Shown here: positions 1-7,880 of the stretch, piece by piece
Position numbering within the stretch: position 1 is the stretch's first letter
How the letters are laid out: each line of letters starts with the position of its first letter
DNA from: Candidatus Poribacteria bacterium
GTDB lineage: Bacteria > Poribacteria > DTPJ01 > WJIO01
Direction of reading: 5' to 3'
Assembly (NCBI GenBank): GCA_014730235.1
Contig: WJIO01000132.1
Coordinates: forward strand, 1 to 11,496
DNA length: 11,496 bases
Position numbers and translations under genes: made by a program
Notes under the pieces: generated by a model
Told to the model about the DNA's origin: nothing
Databases searched by the model: none
The model's input: the letters and a program-made list of their open reading frames with translations, nothing else

Positions 1-2
1 GA

Positions 3-896
3 ATAAAATGGAGGCGTTACGAGGATAATCCAGTCATAGCTGCCGGAAGCAACAATCACGTCAATGATCCCACCGTAGTATTAGCCAAAAATAAATTTTA
101 TATGTACTATACCCGAGCACCGGAAAGAGAGATGGATGTCATCAACCTGGCCACATCTGATGACGGTATTAACTGGAAATCTGAAGGCGAGGTTATATCT
201 CCGGGTGAATTGGGTTCATGGAATAGTCTGAAAGTTGGCAGGCCTTCTGCCATATATGAAGACAGCCTGTTTAAAGTATGGTTTGATGGTACTGAAGCCG
301 ATCCTGATAATCCTGATAAAATATGTCCGGGTACTGGTCGGCATGTGGGTTTTGCCTTTTCATCAGACGGTATAAATTTTGATAAGAAACCCGAACCCAT
401 ATATATGAACTCCGGTGCTGTGGATGTAGCCCATGTGGGTGATGATTATATAATGCTTTTTGAAAGCCGAGAGGGAACTCGCCGGGCTGTTGGTAAAAGT
501 GAAACCCGGTTTGAATATAAAGGGCTATTGATACCAAGAAGCGGGGATAGTTATGATAGATATGGTCATGTTACTCCCATGGTTTTGGTGGAAGAAAACA
601 ATTGGACAGCAGTATATTATGGCGCTGCTGAAGGTCTTGAAAAATCCGGTATGGCCGACTGGAATCGTAATCGTATTGGTATGGCCTTTCCCCAATTAAA
701 GATAGAAGCCTTTTCTTTGTCAGGAGAAAAGCTTGATAATGTATGCAGGTCACTGAATAAAGAATCCCTAGAATTGAGATTTAAAACCCCAATTCCCGAT
801 TCAATCAGATTAAGTATTCTGGATGGTAAAACAATCCTTATGGATAAAGTTTTGGAAAATATACAGTACGGAGACGAATTTTTATTGAAACGTTAA
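3..896 (+). CDS. Five-bladed beta-propeller glycosidase-like protein (GH43/GH32-type), 5' end outside window
   Basis: The frame is open from the left edge, so the start lies outside the window; 297 residues plus the stop are visible. Repeated blade motifs can be seen: NDPTV followed by FYMYYTR, LATSDDGINW, GRPSAIYED followed by VWFDGT, GFAFSSDGINFD, MLFESREG and VTPMV with AVYYGAA. Spaced 'xSxDGxxW/F' strands and the NDP and GRPS motifs are typical of the GH32/43/62/68/130-like propeller superfamily. The last ~80 residues look like a separate small beta domain. An acidic residue lies in NDP and a glutamate in FES, but without the N-terminus I cannot assign a catalytic triad, a substrate or a signal peptide. 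It heads the visible run of same-strand genes, with the next start 38 bases away. It could be a non-catalytic propeller. Family level is fairly secure; function is not. Confidence 0.75.
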   Translation: MKWRRYEDNPVIAAGSNNHVNDPTVVLAKNKFYMYYTRAPEREMDVINLATSDDGINWKSEGEVISPGELGSWNSLKVGRPSAIYEDSLFKVWFDGTEADPDNPDKICPGTGRHVGFAFSSDGINFDKKPEPIYMNSGAVDVAHVGDDYIMLFESREGTRRAVGKSETRFEYKGLLIPRSGDSYDRYGHVTPMVLVEENNWTAVYYGAAEGLEKSGMADWNRNRIGMAFPQLKIEAFSLSGEKLDNVCRSLNKESLELRFKTPIPDSIRLSILDGKTILMDKVLENIQYGDEFLLKR

Positions 897-934
897 ATTA
901 ACAGATCAACCAGGAAGTAAGGGTGATTCATACC

Positions 935-1927
935 ATGTTTAAGAAGATTTTCACTTTTTCTTTATTTATATGCTTAATATCAGTTTGCATTTGCTCTCTG
1001 GCAATGGCAGATGCTAAAGTTGTTATACGCAGCGTACCTATGGTTTGTCAGGTCTCTATTAACGATGAAAGCTTTCAGAAATCAGAATATCAGTTGATAA
1101 AGGAACTGCCAGCCGGCAAACATAAAATTACCTTTACAGTAGGTGAAGAATCCCTTAGCGCTGAATTTGAAATTGCCCAAGAAAAATTGCTGGTAAGATC
1201 AAATTTCAGACTAGGTGCGGTATGGATAACTTCTGGAATCGAAATAGGTAATGATGATTCACCTATGGTTTTGATCCCCGCCGGTGAGTTCAAGATGGGC
1301 AGCGACTTTGGAGAACCTGACGAATATCCAGTGCATGAGGTATATTTGGATGATTACTATATCGATGTCTACGAAGTAACCAACGCCCAGTATAAGGTTT
1401 TTATGGAAAAAGCGGGATACAGGGCCCCAAGATACTGGAACGATCCCCAGTGCAATGCACCGGATCAACCGGTTGTAGGTGTGACATGGAACGATGCACT
1501 AATGTACTGCAACTGGGCGGGTAAACGTCTGCCCACAGAGGCGGAATGGGAAAAAGCTGCACGCGGCGGTTTAGTCCAGAAAGTCTATCCCTGGGGTGAT
1601 GAGCATAATACCCCGGTTGCTGGTGGGGGCGGAAATACAGGTGTGGCTGGAGCAGCTTCAGTGGGAAGTTTTGCCCCTAATCCATTTGGGCTTCATGATA
1701 TGGTCAGGAATGCGTGGGAATGGTGTATTGACTGGTACGGCGAGGACTATTATGCCAATTCACCAGCGGAAAATCCCGAAGGGCCGGATACAGGTGATGT
1801 TCGTGTCCTGCGAGGTGGGTCATGGTTCGCCGGTGTGGCAAATCCCCTGAGAACAGCCTATCGCTACAGCTATGAACCGGATAAAACCAGCAACCTCATT
1901 GGCTTCCGCTGTGTGGTTGAAAAATAG
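935..1927 (+). CDS. Secreted PEGA-like plus FGE-sulfatase-fold protein lacking the FGE catalytic cysteines
   Basis: 330 residues from ATG 935, preceded by AAGGGTGA (919-926, 8-base spacer). An in-frame GTG at 923 is the alternative start. Residues 1-25 form a signal peptide (KK, a hydrophobic stretch, then AMA before D26). Residues ~28-80 resemble a PEGA beta domain (VVIRSVP, LPAGKHKITF). Residues ~110-330 are an FGE/SUMF1-type C-lectin-like domain: VLIPAGEFKMGS, DEYPVHEV, YEVTNAQYKVF, PVVGVTWNDALMYCNWAG, RLPTEAEWEKAARGG, YPWG, NPFGLHDMV, GGSW and a terminal IGFRC. True formylglycine-generating enzymes carry two cysteines just after GGS(F/Y/W); here the aligned positions are A299 and P304, and the usual GNVWEW is RNAWEW. 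I infer a structural or binding role in the envelope rather than sulfatase activation. It ends 9 bases before the methyltransferase. Confidence 0.88.
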   Translation: MFKKIFTFSLFICLISVCICSLAMADAKVVIRSVPMVCQVSINDESFQKSEYQLIKELPAGKHKITFTVGEESLSAEFEIAQEKLLVRSNFRLGAVWITSGIEIGNDDSPMVLIPAGEFKMGSDFGEPDEYPVHEVYLDDYYIDVYEVTNAQYKVFMEKAGYRAPRYWNDPQCNAPDQPVVGVTWNDALMYCNWAGKRLPTEAEWEKAARGGLVQKVYPWGDEHNTPVAGGGGNTGVAGAASVGSFAPNPFGLHDMVRNAWEWCIDWYGEDYYANSPAENPEGPDTGDVRVLRGGSWFAGVANPLRTAYRYSYEPDKTSNLIGFRCVVEK

Positions 1928-1936
1928 TTCTTTGAT

Positions 1937-2617
1937 ATGCAGATAACATACCCAGATAAAGCTCAATCTATTATAAGCATGTATTCTGACCTATCTACAT
2001 GGGATAAGTTGACTATAATGAGTAGAGTTGTTTTTTGCATGAATCCTATAGTAGAATTTATAGATGAATACATGCCAGAAACCGGCTTAATATTGGACAT
2101 AGGGTGTGGATACGGCGTCTTTTCTGTAATTATTTCTCAACTACGTCCTGAAATTTCAGTATTAGGGGTTGATATGTCCTCCCGAAGGATACAAAAAGCC
2201 CGAAGCATCCGAAAGCATATGGGAAATATGATATTTCTTCAGGACGATATAACCAATTTCAGCTTTCCTGAGTGCAGTGGAATTTTACTCATAGATATTC
2301 TATCAATGCTGGATATTCATCAACAGTTGAATATTTTAGATAGATGTTATAAAGGGCTTGAATCCGGAGGTATTCTTCTGATCAGGGACAACAGCAAATC
2401 ACCATATTGGAAATATCTATATGCTTATATAGAGGAAATTTTAAAAACAAAGATAGGTGTTTATGGAAAAGAAGTAAGGAAACATGCCAGCAAATATTGG
2501 AATATAAAGGAATTCTTAAAGGTATTAAATAAAGCAGGCTTTCAAGCAAAAGCGATTCCGGAAAAGTCATACTTGCCTTATCCGGGTGTAATATATGTAT
2601 GTCAGAAAAAAACTTAG
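1937..2617 (+). CDS. Class I SAM-dependent methyltransferase
   Basis: 226 residues with a Rossmann-type SAM site. Motif I is LDIGCGYG (residues 53-60), motif II is GVDM with acidic D79, QDD at 102-104 lies where the adenine is contacted, and LLIDILSMLD follows at about 117-126. The C-terminal half (YWNIKEFLKVLNKAGFQA) matches the usual final helix and strand. The first ~30 residues are helical. Length is normal for a small soluble class I enzyme, with no membrane segment. The substrate cannot be read from sequence. The start at 1937 lies 9 bases after the previous stop without a clear Shine-Dalgarno, which suggests translational coupling; Met15 (1979) is an alternative start. The 3' end overlaps the Wzi-like gene by 23 bases. 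In this setting a sugar or lipid methylation linked to surface glycan is possible, but that is inference. Confidence 0.85.
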   Translation: MQITYPDKAQSIISMYSDLSTWDKLTIMSRVVFCMNPIVEFIDEYMPETGLILDIGCGYGVFSVIISQLRPEISVLGVDMSSRRIQKARSIRKHMGNMIFLQDDITNFSFPECSGILLIDILSMLDIHQQLNILDRCYKGLESGGILLIRDNSKSPYWKYLYAYIEEILKTKIGVYGKEVRKHASKYWNIKEFLKVLNKAGFQAKAIPEKSYLPYPGVIYVCQKKT

Positions 2618-4124
2618 TTTTTTTGTTCTATTCCTGTGCTGCATTTTTATTGAATATAGCACCTGTGTAGAGGCAAATACAGCCTTTACACATGAGGAAT
2701 GGGTTGATTTTGCCCTGAATAAACTGGAGGTTACCGGTCTTACTGAAGGCATATTTTCCAGCAGTAAACCCCATAAGTGCTCAGATATAATTAACTTACT
2801 GATTAATATCAGACAAAAGATAGAATCAGGAGAAATAAGGCCTTCACCTCTTGAACTGGAGATAATAAAAAAACTCGAACGAGAATTTGACTTTGATAAA
2901 AAAGAAAATAAACCTCGATTGAAAATATATTTATTTGGCGAAGCTGATTATGAATCTGAATGGGTTACGCGTTCTGTATCTCTATGGAGCGCGGGGTATT
3001 ATAAACCCATACAGGGTTTAGAGCTTTATGAGGAAATAGAAATAGCCAGAGACAAGGAAATAACAGGTCAAGAGGGAGAAACAGCATCAAGGCGAACAAA
3101 TTACTGGGAATGGAACTATACGGCGGATTTCAAACGGGCTTATATAAACATGCAAAAAGGGCCTTTTGAGGTACTCTTTGGACGAGATCATCTTTACTGG
3201 GGGCCAGGTTCCAATGGTAGTCTGATTATCTCCGACAATTCCCCGGCCTTTGACATGATAATGCTGAAGGCGGAATTTGGAGTTATACAATTTCTTGCTT
3301 TTTCGGCCATGTTGGATAAGATGTGGGCAGAACATGGAAATCCACCGACCAGATACCTGGCTAACAGATACTTATCAGGCCACAGGATGGATTGGCTTGT
3401 AAACAAACGATTGCAGTTAGGTCTTTCGGAGGTAGTACTTTATGGCGGAGATAATCGGGGTATTGAATTGCAATATTTAAACCCGTTGATCCCGTATTAC
3501 GCGACACAATGGAATTCAACCACCATCAGAAGGGATGACAATGTTTTAACCTGCGCTGATTTTGCTTTAAGACCTTTTGATGGGATTAAAATATACGGAC
3601 AGTTTTTAGTTGACGACTTTAGTTACAGCGGCGGCGACCCCCATGCTCTGGGATATATCGGGGGAATATATTTCAGCGATCTGATGGATTTCTCGGGAAT
3701 TGATCTGATGACCGAATATACCCGAATAGATAGCTGGACATACACCCATCTGGAACAGGATAAGCAGTATACCCATTACGGATGGATAATAGGACACGAA
3801 CTAGGGCCTGATGCAGAGCAAATGCTCATAAAGTCCATCATGATATATAATCCAGATGCCCGACTTGAGACTCTCTACAAATACAGCCGGGAAGGAAGCA
3901 GAAAAGTAGCGGACAGGTTCAAAGGTGAGGATTACAAAAATATAAACTTTCCGTCAGGAAATGTGCAGAGTAAACACATAATTGGAATACGTGTTTTATG
4001 GGAAAAGCTATACGGGCAAAGGTTAGATATATCCCTAAACTACATTATTCAAAGTCAGGGAAGCGATAGAACAAACGAAAATGAAATAAATTTTGAGATA
4101 GGATTAGCGTTTGGAATAAAATAG
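2595..4124 (+). CDS. Wzi-family capsule-assembly-like outer-membrane beta-barrel protein
   Basis: 509 residues. The N-terminus (RKK then FFVLFLCCIFI) is a signal sequence with cleavage around residues 24-28. Residues ~33-100 are helical (EEWVDFALNKLEVTGLTEG and following), like the short SLH-like periplasmic segment often preceding Wzi barrels. The rest has alternating amphipathic strands. The Wzi signature is clear: YINMQKGPFEVLFGRDHLYWGPG, SLIISDNSPAFDMI (about 183-222), RYLSGHRMDW, LQLGLSEVVLYGG and QYLNPLIPYYATQW. Wzi proteins sit in the outer membrane and help anchor or assemble surface polysaccharide, so this gene also supports a diderm host. The start overlaps the upstream gene by 23 bases; GGGTG (2584-2588) could serve as its ribosome site. 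The 92-base gap to the sulfatase start contains no terminator. Which polysaccharide it handles is unknown. Confidence 0.88.
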   Translation: MYVRKKLSFFVLFLCCIFIEYSTCVEANTAFTHEEWVDFALNKLEVTGLTEGIFSSSKPHKCSDIINLLINIRQKIESGEIRPSPLELEIIKKLEREFDFDKKENKPRLKIYLFGEADYESEWVTRSVSLWSAGYYKPIQGLELYEEIEIARDKEITGQEGETASRRTNYWEWNYTADFKRAYINMQKGPFEVLFGRDHLYWGPGSNGSLIISDNSPAFDMIMLKAEFGVIQFLAFSAMLDKMWAEHGNPPTRYLANRYLSGHRMDWLVNKRLQLGLSEVVLYGGDNRGIELQYLNPLIPYYATQWNSTTIRRDDNVLTCADFALRPFDGIKIYGQFLVDDFSYSGGDPHALGYIGGIYFSDLMDFSGIDLMTEYTRIDSWTYTHLEQDKQYTHYGWIIGHELGPDAEQMLIKSIMIYNPDARLETLYKYSREGSRKVADRFKGEDYKNINFPSGNVQSKHIIGIRVLWEKLYGQRLDISLNYIIQSQGSDRTNENEINFEIGLAFGIK

Positions 4125-4202
4125 AAATTTATTCTATTATTGAAATTAAATGGCTATGGAATATCCCAATTTACGGGATCATCAACAATCTGAGGAAGGA
4201 AA

Positions 4203-4208
4203 AGGAAG
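4203..4208 (+). promoter_or_regulatory. Shine-Dalgarno deciding the sulfatase start
   Basis: AGGAAG lies 7 bases before ATG 4216 in a purine-rich stretch beginning near 4191. No such sequence precedes the in-frame ATG at 4150, so the shorter protein is favoured. Confidence 0.65.
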
Positions 4209-4215
4209 CAAGGGA

Positions 4216-5697
4216 ATGGCAAATCCAAAACCAAATATATTATTGCTTTTTACCGATCAACAGCGATTTGATACAATAGCTGCCGCTGGGAATGATTTGA
4301 TTTGTACTCCGGCTCTGGATCGGCTTTGCTCCAGAGGTGTCAGGTTTGATCGTTGCTATACGCCCAGTCCTGTTTGCGTTTCAGCCAGATATTCTATTCT
4401 AACGGGCTTATATCCGCATCGAAGCGGATGCGCGGATAATGGACATCCAATGGATCAATCCCTGCCTACACTGCCGGCTATGCTAACCGATGTGGGTTAT
4501 CAAACTCAAGCGATTGGCAAAATGCACTTTAAACCAGTCAGACATCCCTTTGGTTTTCAAAAGCTGGAATTAAGCGAAGAAATACCCGCGAAAATTGAAG
4601 ATGATGAATTTCTACAAAACCTTGTGGATGCAGGATTTAAATACGTTCACGAACCCCATGGAGTAAGAAGCGAACATTACTACTTACCCCAAACATCACA
4701 GCTACCGGCGGAGCACCATACAACACAATGGACAGCAGACCGAACCATACAATTTTTAAAAGACCGGGATCGAAGCCGACCTTTCTTCGTGTGGTCAAGT
4801 TTTATAAAACCTCACCCACCATTTGATCCTCCGGTTCCATGGAACAAACTATACAGAGCCTATGAAATGTCTTTGCCAAAAAGACCGGATCATGTGGAAC
4901 AGCTTATGACATGGCACATGCGCATCCAGAACCATTTTAAACGTCGGGATGCAGGCATTGATGACAATCTGATTACAGCCATACGAGCAGCCTATTACGC
5001 CTGTATATCTTTTGTCGATTACAATGTGGGTCGCATACTGGATCAACTTGAGGCCCAAGGGGAATTGGATAACACAATTATAATTTATACTTCAGATCAT
5101 GGCGAGTTGCTGGGTGACTATGATTGCTATGGAAAAAGATGCTTTTATGATTCAGCAGCCCGAATACCTATGCTTGTCTCTTGGCCCGGAAAATTCCCCC
5201 CTGGCGAAGTGTGCTGTTCACCCATCAGCACTATTGATATTGTTCCTACACTGGCTGAAGCTGCAGGTATAGTTCTAGAAGCCGACCAGGTGGATGGAAT
5301 TTCCATGCAGCATACTCTGGCTGATGAAAATGGTCGGGATTATATTATCGGTCAGCTAAATCATAAGGAGAAAGGTGTTTACTTCATATTTGATGGTAGA
5401 TACAAGTATATCTATTCAGCGCCAGACCAAAAGGAATACTTGCTGGATACCAAGAACGATCCAGAAGAAACCCGAAATCATGCCCTTCTGGATGGAGGTA
5501 AGCCTCATCTGGAAAGACTGAGAAAAATCCTGATTGAGCATTTCAAAAACGACGATTATACACTTCCCTTAGAAGGTAACCGATGGAAGACCTACCCCCC
5601 GGCAAAGCTGCCCCCGCCCACCCAGGCTACAGGCAATCAGGACGCGCGATGGACTGACCCATATTTGCATATTCCGGGCTATGAGCGAGAAAAATAA
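4216..5697 (+). CDS. Type I (arylsulfatase-like, S1) sulfatase with CVSAR active-site motif
   Basis: 493 residues from ATG 4216, chosen because AGGAAG (4203-4208) lies 7 bases upstream and MANPKPNILLLFTDQQ is a typical sulfatase N-terminus. An in-frame ATG at 4150 has no Shine-Dalgarno. Family residues are present: D14 (metal), the formylglycine site C54-V-S-A-R58 followed by YSILTGLYPHRSG, GK102MH104, K198PH200PPF, SD294H295GE and GK307R. The C-terminal subdomain (EYLLDTKNDPEE) is intact and length is usual. Such enzymes hydrolyse sulfate esters after the cysteine is oxidised to formylglycine. The motif has Ser where C-x-P-x-R normally has Pro or Ala. There is no signal peptide, so it is probably cytoplasmic and may act on an imported sulfated sugar or a biosynthetic intermediate. 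Substrate is unknown. A phosphodiesterase-like role in the same fold is less likely because the cysteine is present. Confidence 0.92.
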   Translation: MANPKPNILLLFTDQQRFDTIAAAGNDLICTPALDRLCSRGVRFDRCYTPSPVCVSARYSILTGLYPHRSGCADNGHPMDQSLPTLPAMLTDVGYQTQAIGKMHFKPVRHPFGFQKLELSEEIPAKIEDDEFLQNLVDAGFKYVHEPHGVRSEHYYLPQTSQLPAEHHTTQWTADRTIQFLKDRDRSRPFFVWSSFIKPHPPFDPPVPWNKLYRAYEMSLPKRPDHVEQLMTWHMRIQNHFKRRDAGIDDNLITAIRAAYYACISFVDYNVGRILDQLEAQGELDNTIIIYTSDHGELLGDYDCYGKRCFYDSAARIPMLVSWPGKFPPGEVCCSPISTIDIVPTLAEAAGIVLEADQVDGISMQHTLADENGRDYIIGQLNHKEKGVYFIFDGRYKYIYSAPDQKEYLLDTKNDPEETRNHALLDGGKPHLERLRKILIEHFKNDDYTLPLEGNRWKTYPPAKLPPPTQATGNQDARWTDPYLHIPGYEREK

Positions 5698-5746
5698 TTA
5701 TTAGTATTTTATTTTTCCGCAGACATGTATAAACCCTATACTGGAA

Positions 5747-5776
5747 TGTAGTGCCATGGTATGCCCTGGCACTACA
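5747..5776. other. Hairpin between convergent genes
   Basis: A 10-bp perfect stem (TGTAGTGCCA with TGGCACTACA), one mismatch, two further GC pairs and a TATG loop lie between the convergent stops at 5697 and 5784. Neither strand has a U-run directly after the stem; five A's follow on the + strand. It could act as a weak bidirectional terminator or an mRNA 3'-end stabiliser for either gene, but it is not a canonical intrinsic terminator. Confidence 0.5.
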
Positions 5777-5783
5777 AAAACCC

Positions 5784-7715
5784 TTAACTCTTATATTCCG
5801 ACAACTGCTTAACCCTATACATCTGAATACCCAATTTTGAATATAAATCAGCGGTCCATTTATAGTTCTCAGGCGTCTCCCCCACAAAGACCAGATCAGT
5901 GGGATAAAGCATCCCGGCCGCATAGGGAAGATCGGTATACCGAAGGCAGTTAAGCATCTCTATGGCCTCACCTGTGCCGTCGGGGTTGCCGGATTTGTCC
6001 TGAGTGGCTGGAGGATTTTGCAGGATTACAGCCTCCAGCGTTCCGTCCAGCAGAGCGGTGTATAGGGCTGCTGCGCACATCTCCCCCTTGGCGGCTATAG
6101 TCAACCGCCGGGAATCAACTCCAGGAAGGCTTCTGACCATCTGTATAGCCCGTAGAGCGTCATACACCCTCATGGATGCGATGGTTCTGCCGGTGATGGC
6201 TGCATTGCGCCTTATGTGCCATTGCAGATTCTGACCCCATGCAGTTTCACCTATACCGCGACATTCTACGGACATGCGTATCCATGATTGATCAAGACTT
6301 CTGGTAAATCCCTCAAACTCCCATCTTTCGCTGGTCGGTGATTTAAGGAAGATCAGTATGGGTGAATCTTTATCCTGGGATTCGGCAGGGCGCACCAGCT
6401 TTGCATGGATTCGCCAGTCCTGTTCCGGGGTAAAGGCCAGTCTCTCCAGCTTTGTCTCGCCGTTCATATATTCAAAATGGGTTTTAACATCCAGAGCACA
6501 TGGGTCTTTCGGGAAATGCCGGAAGGTCTTTTCCTTCAAAGTTTTCACAAGCTCTGTCTTTTTGTTTAATAATTCATCTTTATCCTTAATTTCCGGCGGA
6601 GATGCTAGGGTTACAAAATGCTCGTGAATTTTGGTATTTAACTCATCAGGTGGAAAGCCGTTTACATATACTCTAAGGGTGTCAAAAGTTTCCTGGGCTT
6701 CTCCTATGTCTTTTATGGATGCCGGGGGAACTTCCTTGCCCATGAGGTGTTTCATGAAGAAAGAGAATATACGGGTTCGGGATATGCGATGATAGGAATG
6801 TCCACCGGGGATTTCTACCAGTTGGCAGTCATCTCCCGCGCCGCACAGATCGTATATTCTTTTTATCTTACCGTATGTCTCCCGGATGGATTCAATACTA
6901 TAAATTCCATCCCGATCCGCCGATGCCACCATAAGGGGTCGAGGTGCAATAAGGGCGCCGCAGTCGGCTAAGTCCTGCAGATAAGTATTGATAAACATCA
7001 TACAGTCGCAGTGACCGTCCCATGTTAGATCTTTGACGTGGGCTTTTACTGTGCCAGTTCCGCATACAGGAGCAGCCGCCTTAACCCTTTCGTCAGCCGC
7101 TGCAGTCCACCAGCTTGTGGCCCCGCCACCGGATATGCCGGTTATACCGATCTTATCAGGATCAACTTCGTCCCGGGATTGCAGTAAGTCAATTCCCCGC
7201 ATGGCGTTCCACATTTCCACACCAGCAGGTGTGTATCCCCGGCTGTACCACTGCCAGTGGCCGTATCGGTAACAGCCGTGATGTATACCCCGGAGTTCTC
7301 CAAGCTGGATAGCATCCAGAATCAGAGTGACAAATCCCAACTGGGCCCATCGCCGGGTATGGGGTTGGTAATGAACTTTCTGTGTGTCCGAATGTCCGCA
7401 GACGTATATCAAACCCGGTGCGGGGCTTTCCAGATTTCCGGGTATATACAGGTTCCCGGAGATGTAAAATTTGGGCAGGGATTCGTAATAAAGCTTTTCA
7501 ATTATAACATCGTCCCTTTCTACAACCCCTGTTACCGTTACCTTTGGCGGATTCCTGGTTTCTGCAATGGGAAAATCCCATACTCCCTGCATTTCCAGGT
7601 ACTGCCTGTAGTGTTCAGGCCTTTCCGCCAGCCATTGTTCCTTTGTTTTTATATTTGATAAAGAGGCATCTGTAATCTCCGCAGCAACGCGGCACAAATA
7701 ATCTCGAATTGCCAA
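5784..7715 (-). CDS. Tandem alpha/beta hydrolase, acetyl-xylan-esterase/dienelactone-hydrolase-like, second domain degenerate
   Basis: 643 residues from a TTG start at 7715, fixed by AGGGAGGT (7722-7729) with a 6-base spacer. There is no signal peptide, so it is probably cytoplasmic. Domain 1 (about 60-325) is a complete hydrolase: GLIYVCGH near the oxyanion region, GISGGG with nucleophile S195, acid D267 or D269 in SADRD, and H306 in GGHSYH. Domain 2 (about 405-635) has the same strand order (SPILIFLKSP, VECRGIGET, RVYDALRAIQMVRSL), but its elbow reads AAKGE (541-545) where GxSxG is expected, so no nucleophile serine is present. Such two-domain proteins occur beside sulfatase and glycosidase genes and are usually annotated as acetyl-xylan-esterase-like; the substrate here is unknown. 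It lies convergent to the sulfatase and looks more GC-rich by eye than its neighbours. Confidence 0.85.
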   Translation of the reverse strand: MAIRDYLCRVAAEITDASLSNIKTKEQWLAERPEHYRQYLEMQGVWDFPIAETRNPPKVTVTGVVERDDVIIEKLYYESLPKFYISGNLYIPGNLESPAPGLIYVCGHSDTQKVHYQPHTRRWAQLGFVTLILDAIQLGELRGIHHGCYRYGHWQWYSRGYTPAGVEMWNAMRGIDLLQSRDEVDPDKIGITGISGGGATSWWTAAADERVKAAAPVCGTGTVKAHVKDLTWDGHCDCMMFINTYLQDLADCGALIAPRPLMVASADRDGIYSIESIRETYGKIKRIYDLCGAGDDCQLVEIPGGHSYHRISRTRIFSFFMKHLMGKEVPPASIKDIGEAQETFDTLRVYVNGFPPDELNTKIHEHFVTLASPPEIKDKDELLNKKTELVKTLKEKTFRHFPKDPCALDVKTHFEYMNGETKLERLAFTPEQDWRIHAKLVRPAESQDKDSPILIFLKSPTSERWEFEGFTRSLDQSWIRMSVECRGIGETAWGQNLQWHIRRNAAITGRTIASMRVYDALRAIQMVRSLPGVDSRRLTIAAKGEMCAAALYTALLDGTLEAVILQNPPATQDKSGNPDGTGEAIEMLNCLRYTDLPYAAGMLYPTDLVFVGETPENYKWTADLYSKLGIQMYRVKQLSEYKS

Positions 7716-7721
7716 TTTTTT

Positions 7722-7729
7722 ACCTCCCT
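7722..7729 (-). promoter_or_regulatory. Strong Shine-Dalgarno for a TTG start
   Basis: On the - strand AGGGAGGT is a near-complete anti-16S match placed 6 bases before TTG at 7715. It is the strongest ribosome site in the window and compensates for the non-ATG start. Confidence 0.8.
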
Positions 7730-7777
7730 GAAATGATATTTTTGCTTGATGAAATCAGGTATTTATTATAAACTCAA

Positions 7778-7823
7778 AATATCATGATATTGACAATATA
7801 TAATATATTAGCTTTCCATACAA
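7778..7823 (-). promoter_or_regulatory. Candidate sigma70 promoter with operator-like palindrome for the hydrolase gene
   Basis: Reading the - strand, TTGTAT (7818-7823) and TATATT (7795-7800) are separated by 17 bases and point at the hydrolase. The predicted transcription start falls inside a 14-bp perfect palindrome, AATATCATGATATT (7778-7791). A half-site, ATGATATT, recurs at 7733-7740 between promoter and start codon. This could be a repressor site. The region is very AT-rich, so chance matches are likely. Confidence 0.35.
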
Positions 7824-7880
7824 GGGTTAATGTGTTAATATTTATCTTTGTATATTTATTGATATAGAAATAATCATAAA

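Noticed and set aside
1596-1850. 84-codon open frame inside the FGE-fold gene
   Set aside because: It is an alternative frame of a gene whose domain motifs are continuous across the region.
4121-4137. ATAGAA...TTCTAT hairpin after the Wzi gene as a terminator
   Set aside because: The stem is only 6 bp, all but one pair A-T, with no U-run, so it should not stop transcription before the sulfatase gene.
7257-7658. 133-codon open frame on the + strand
   Set aside because: It is antisense to the well-supported hydrolase gene, has no recognisable domain and no good ribosome site.
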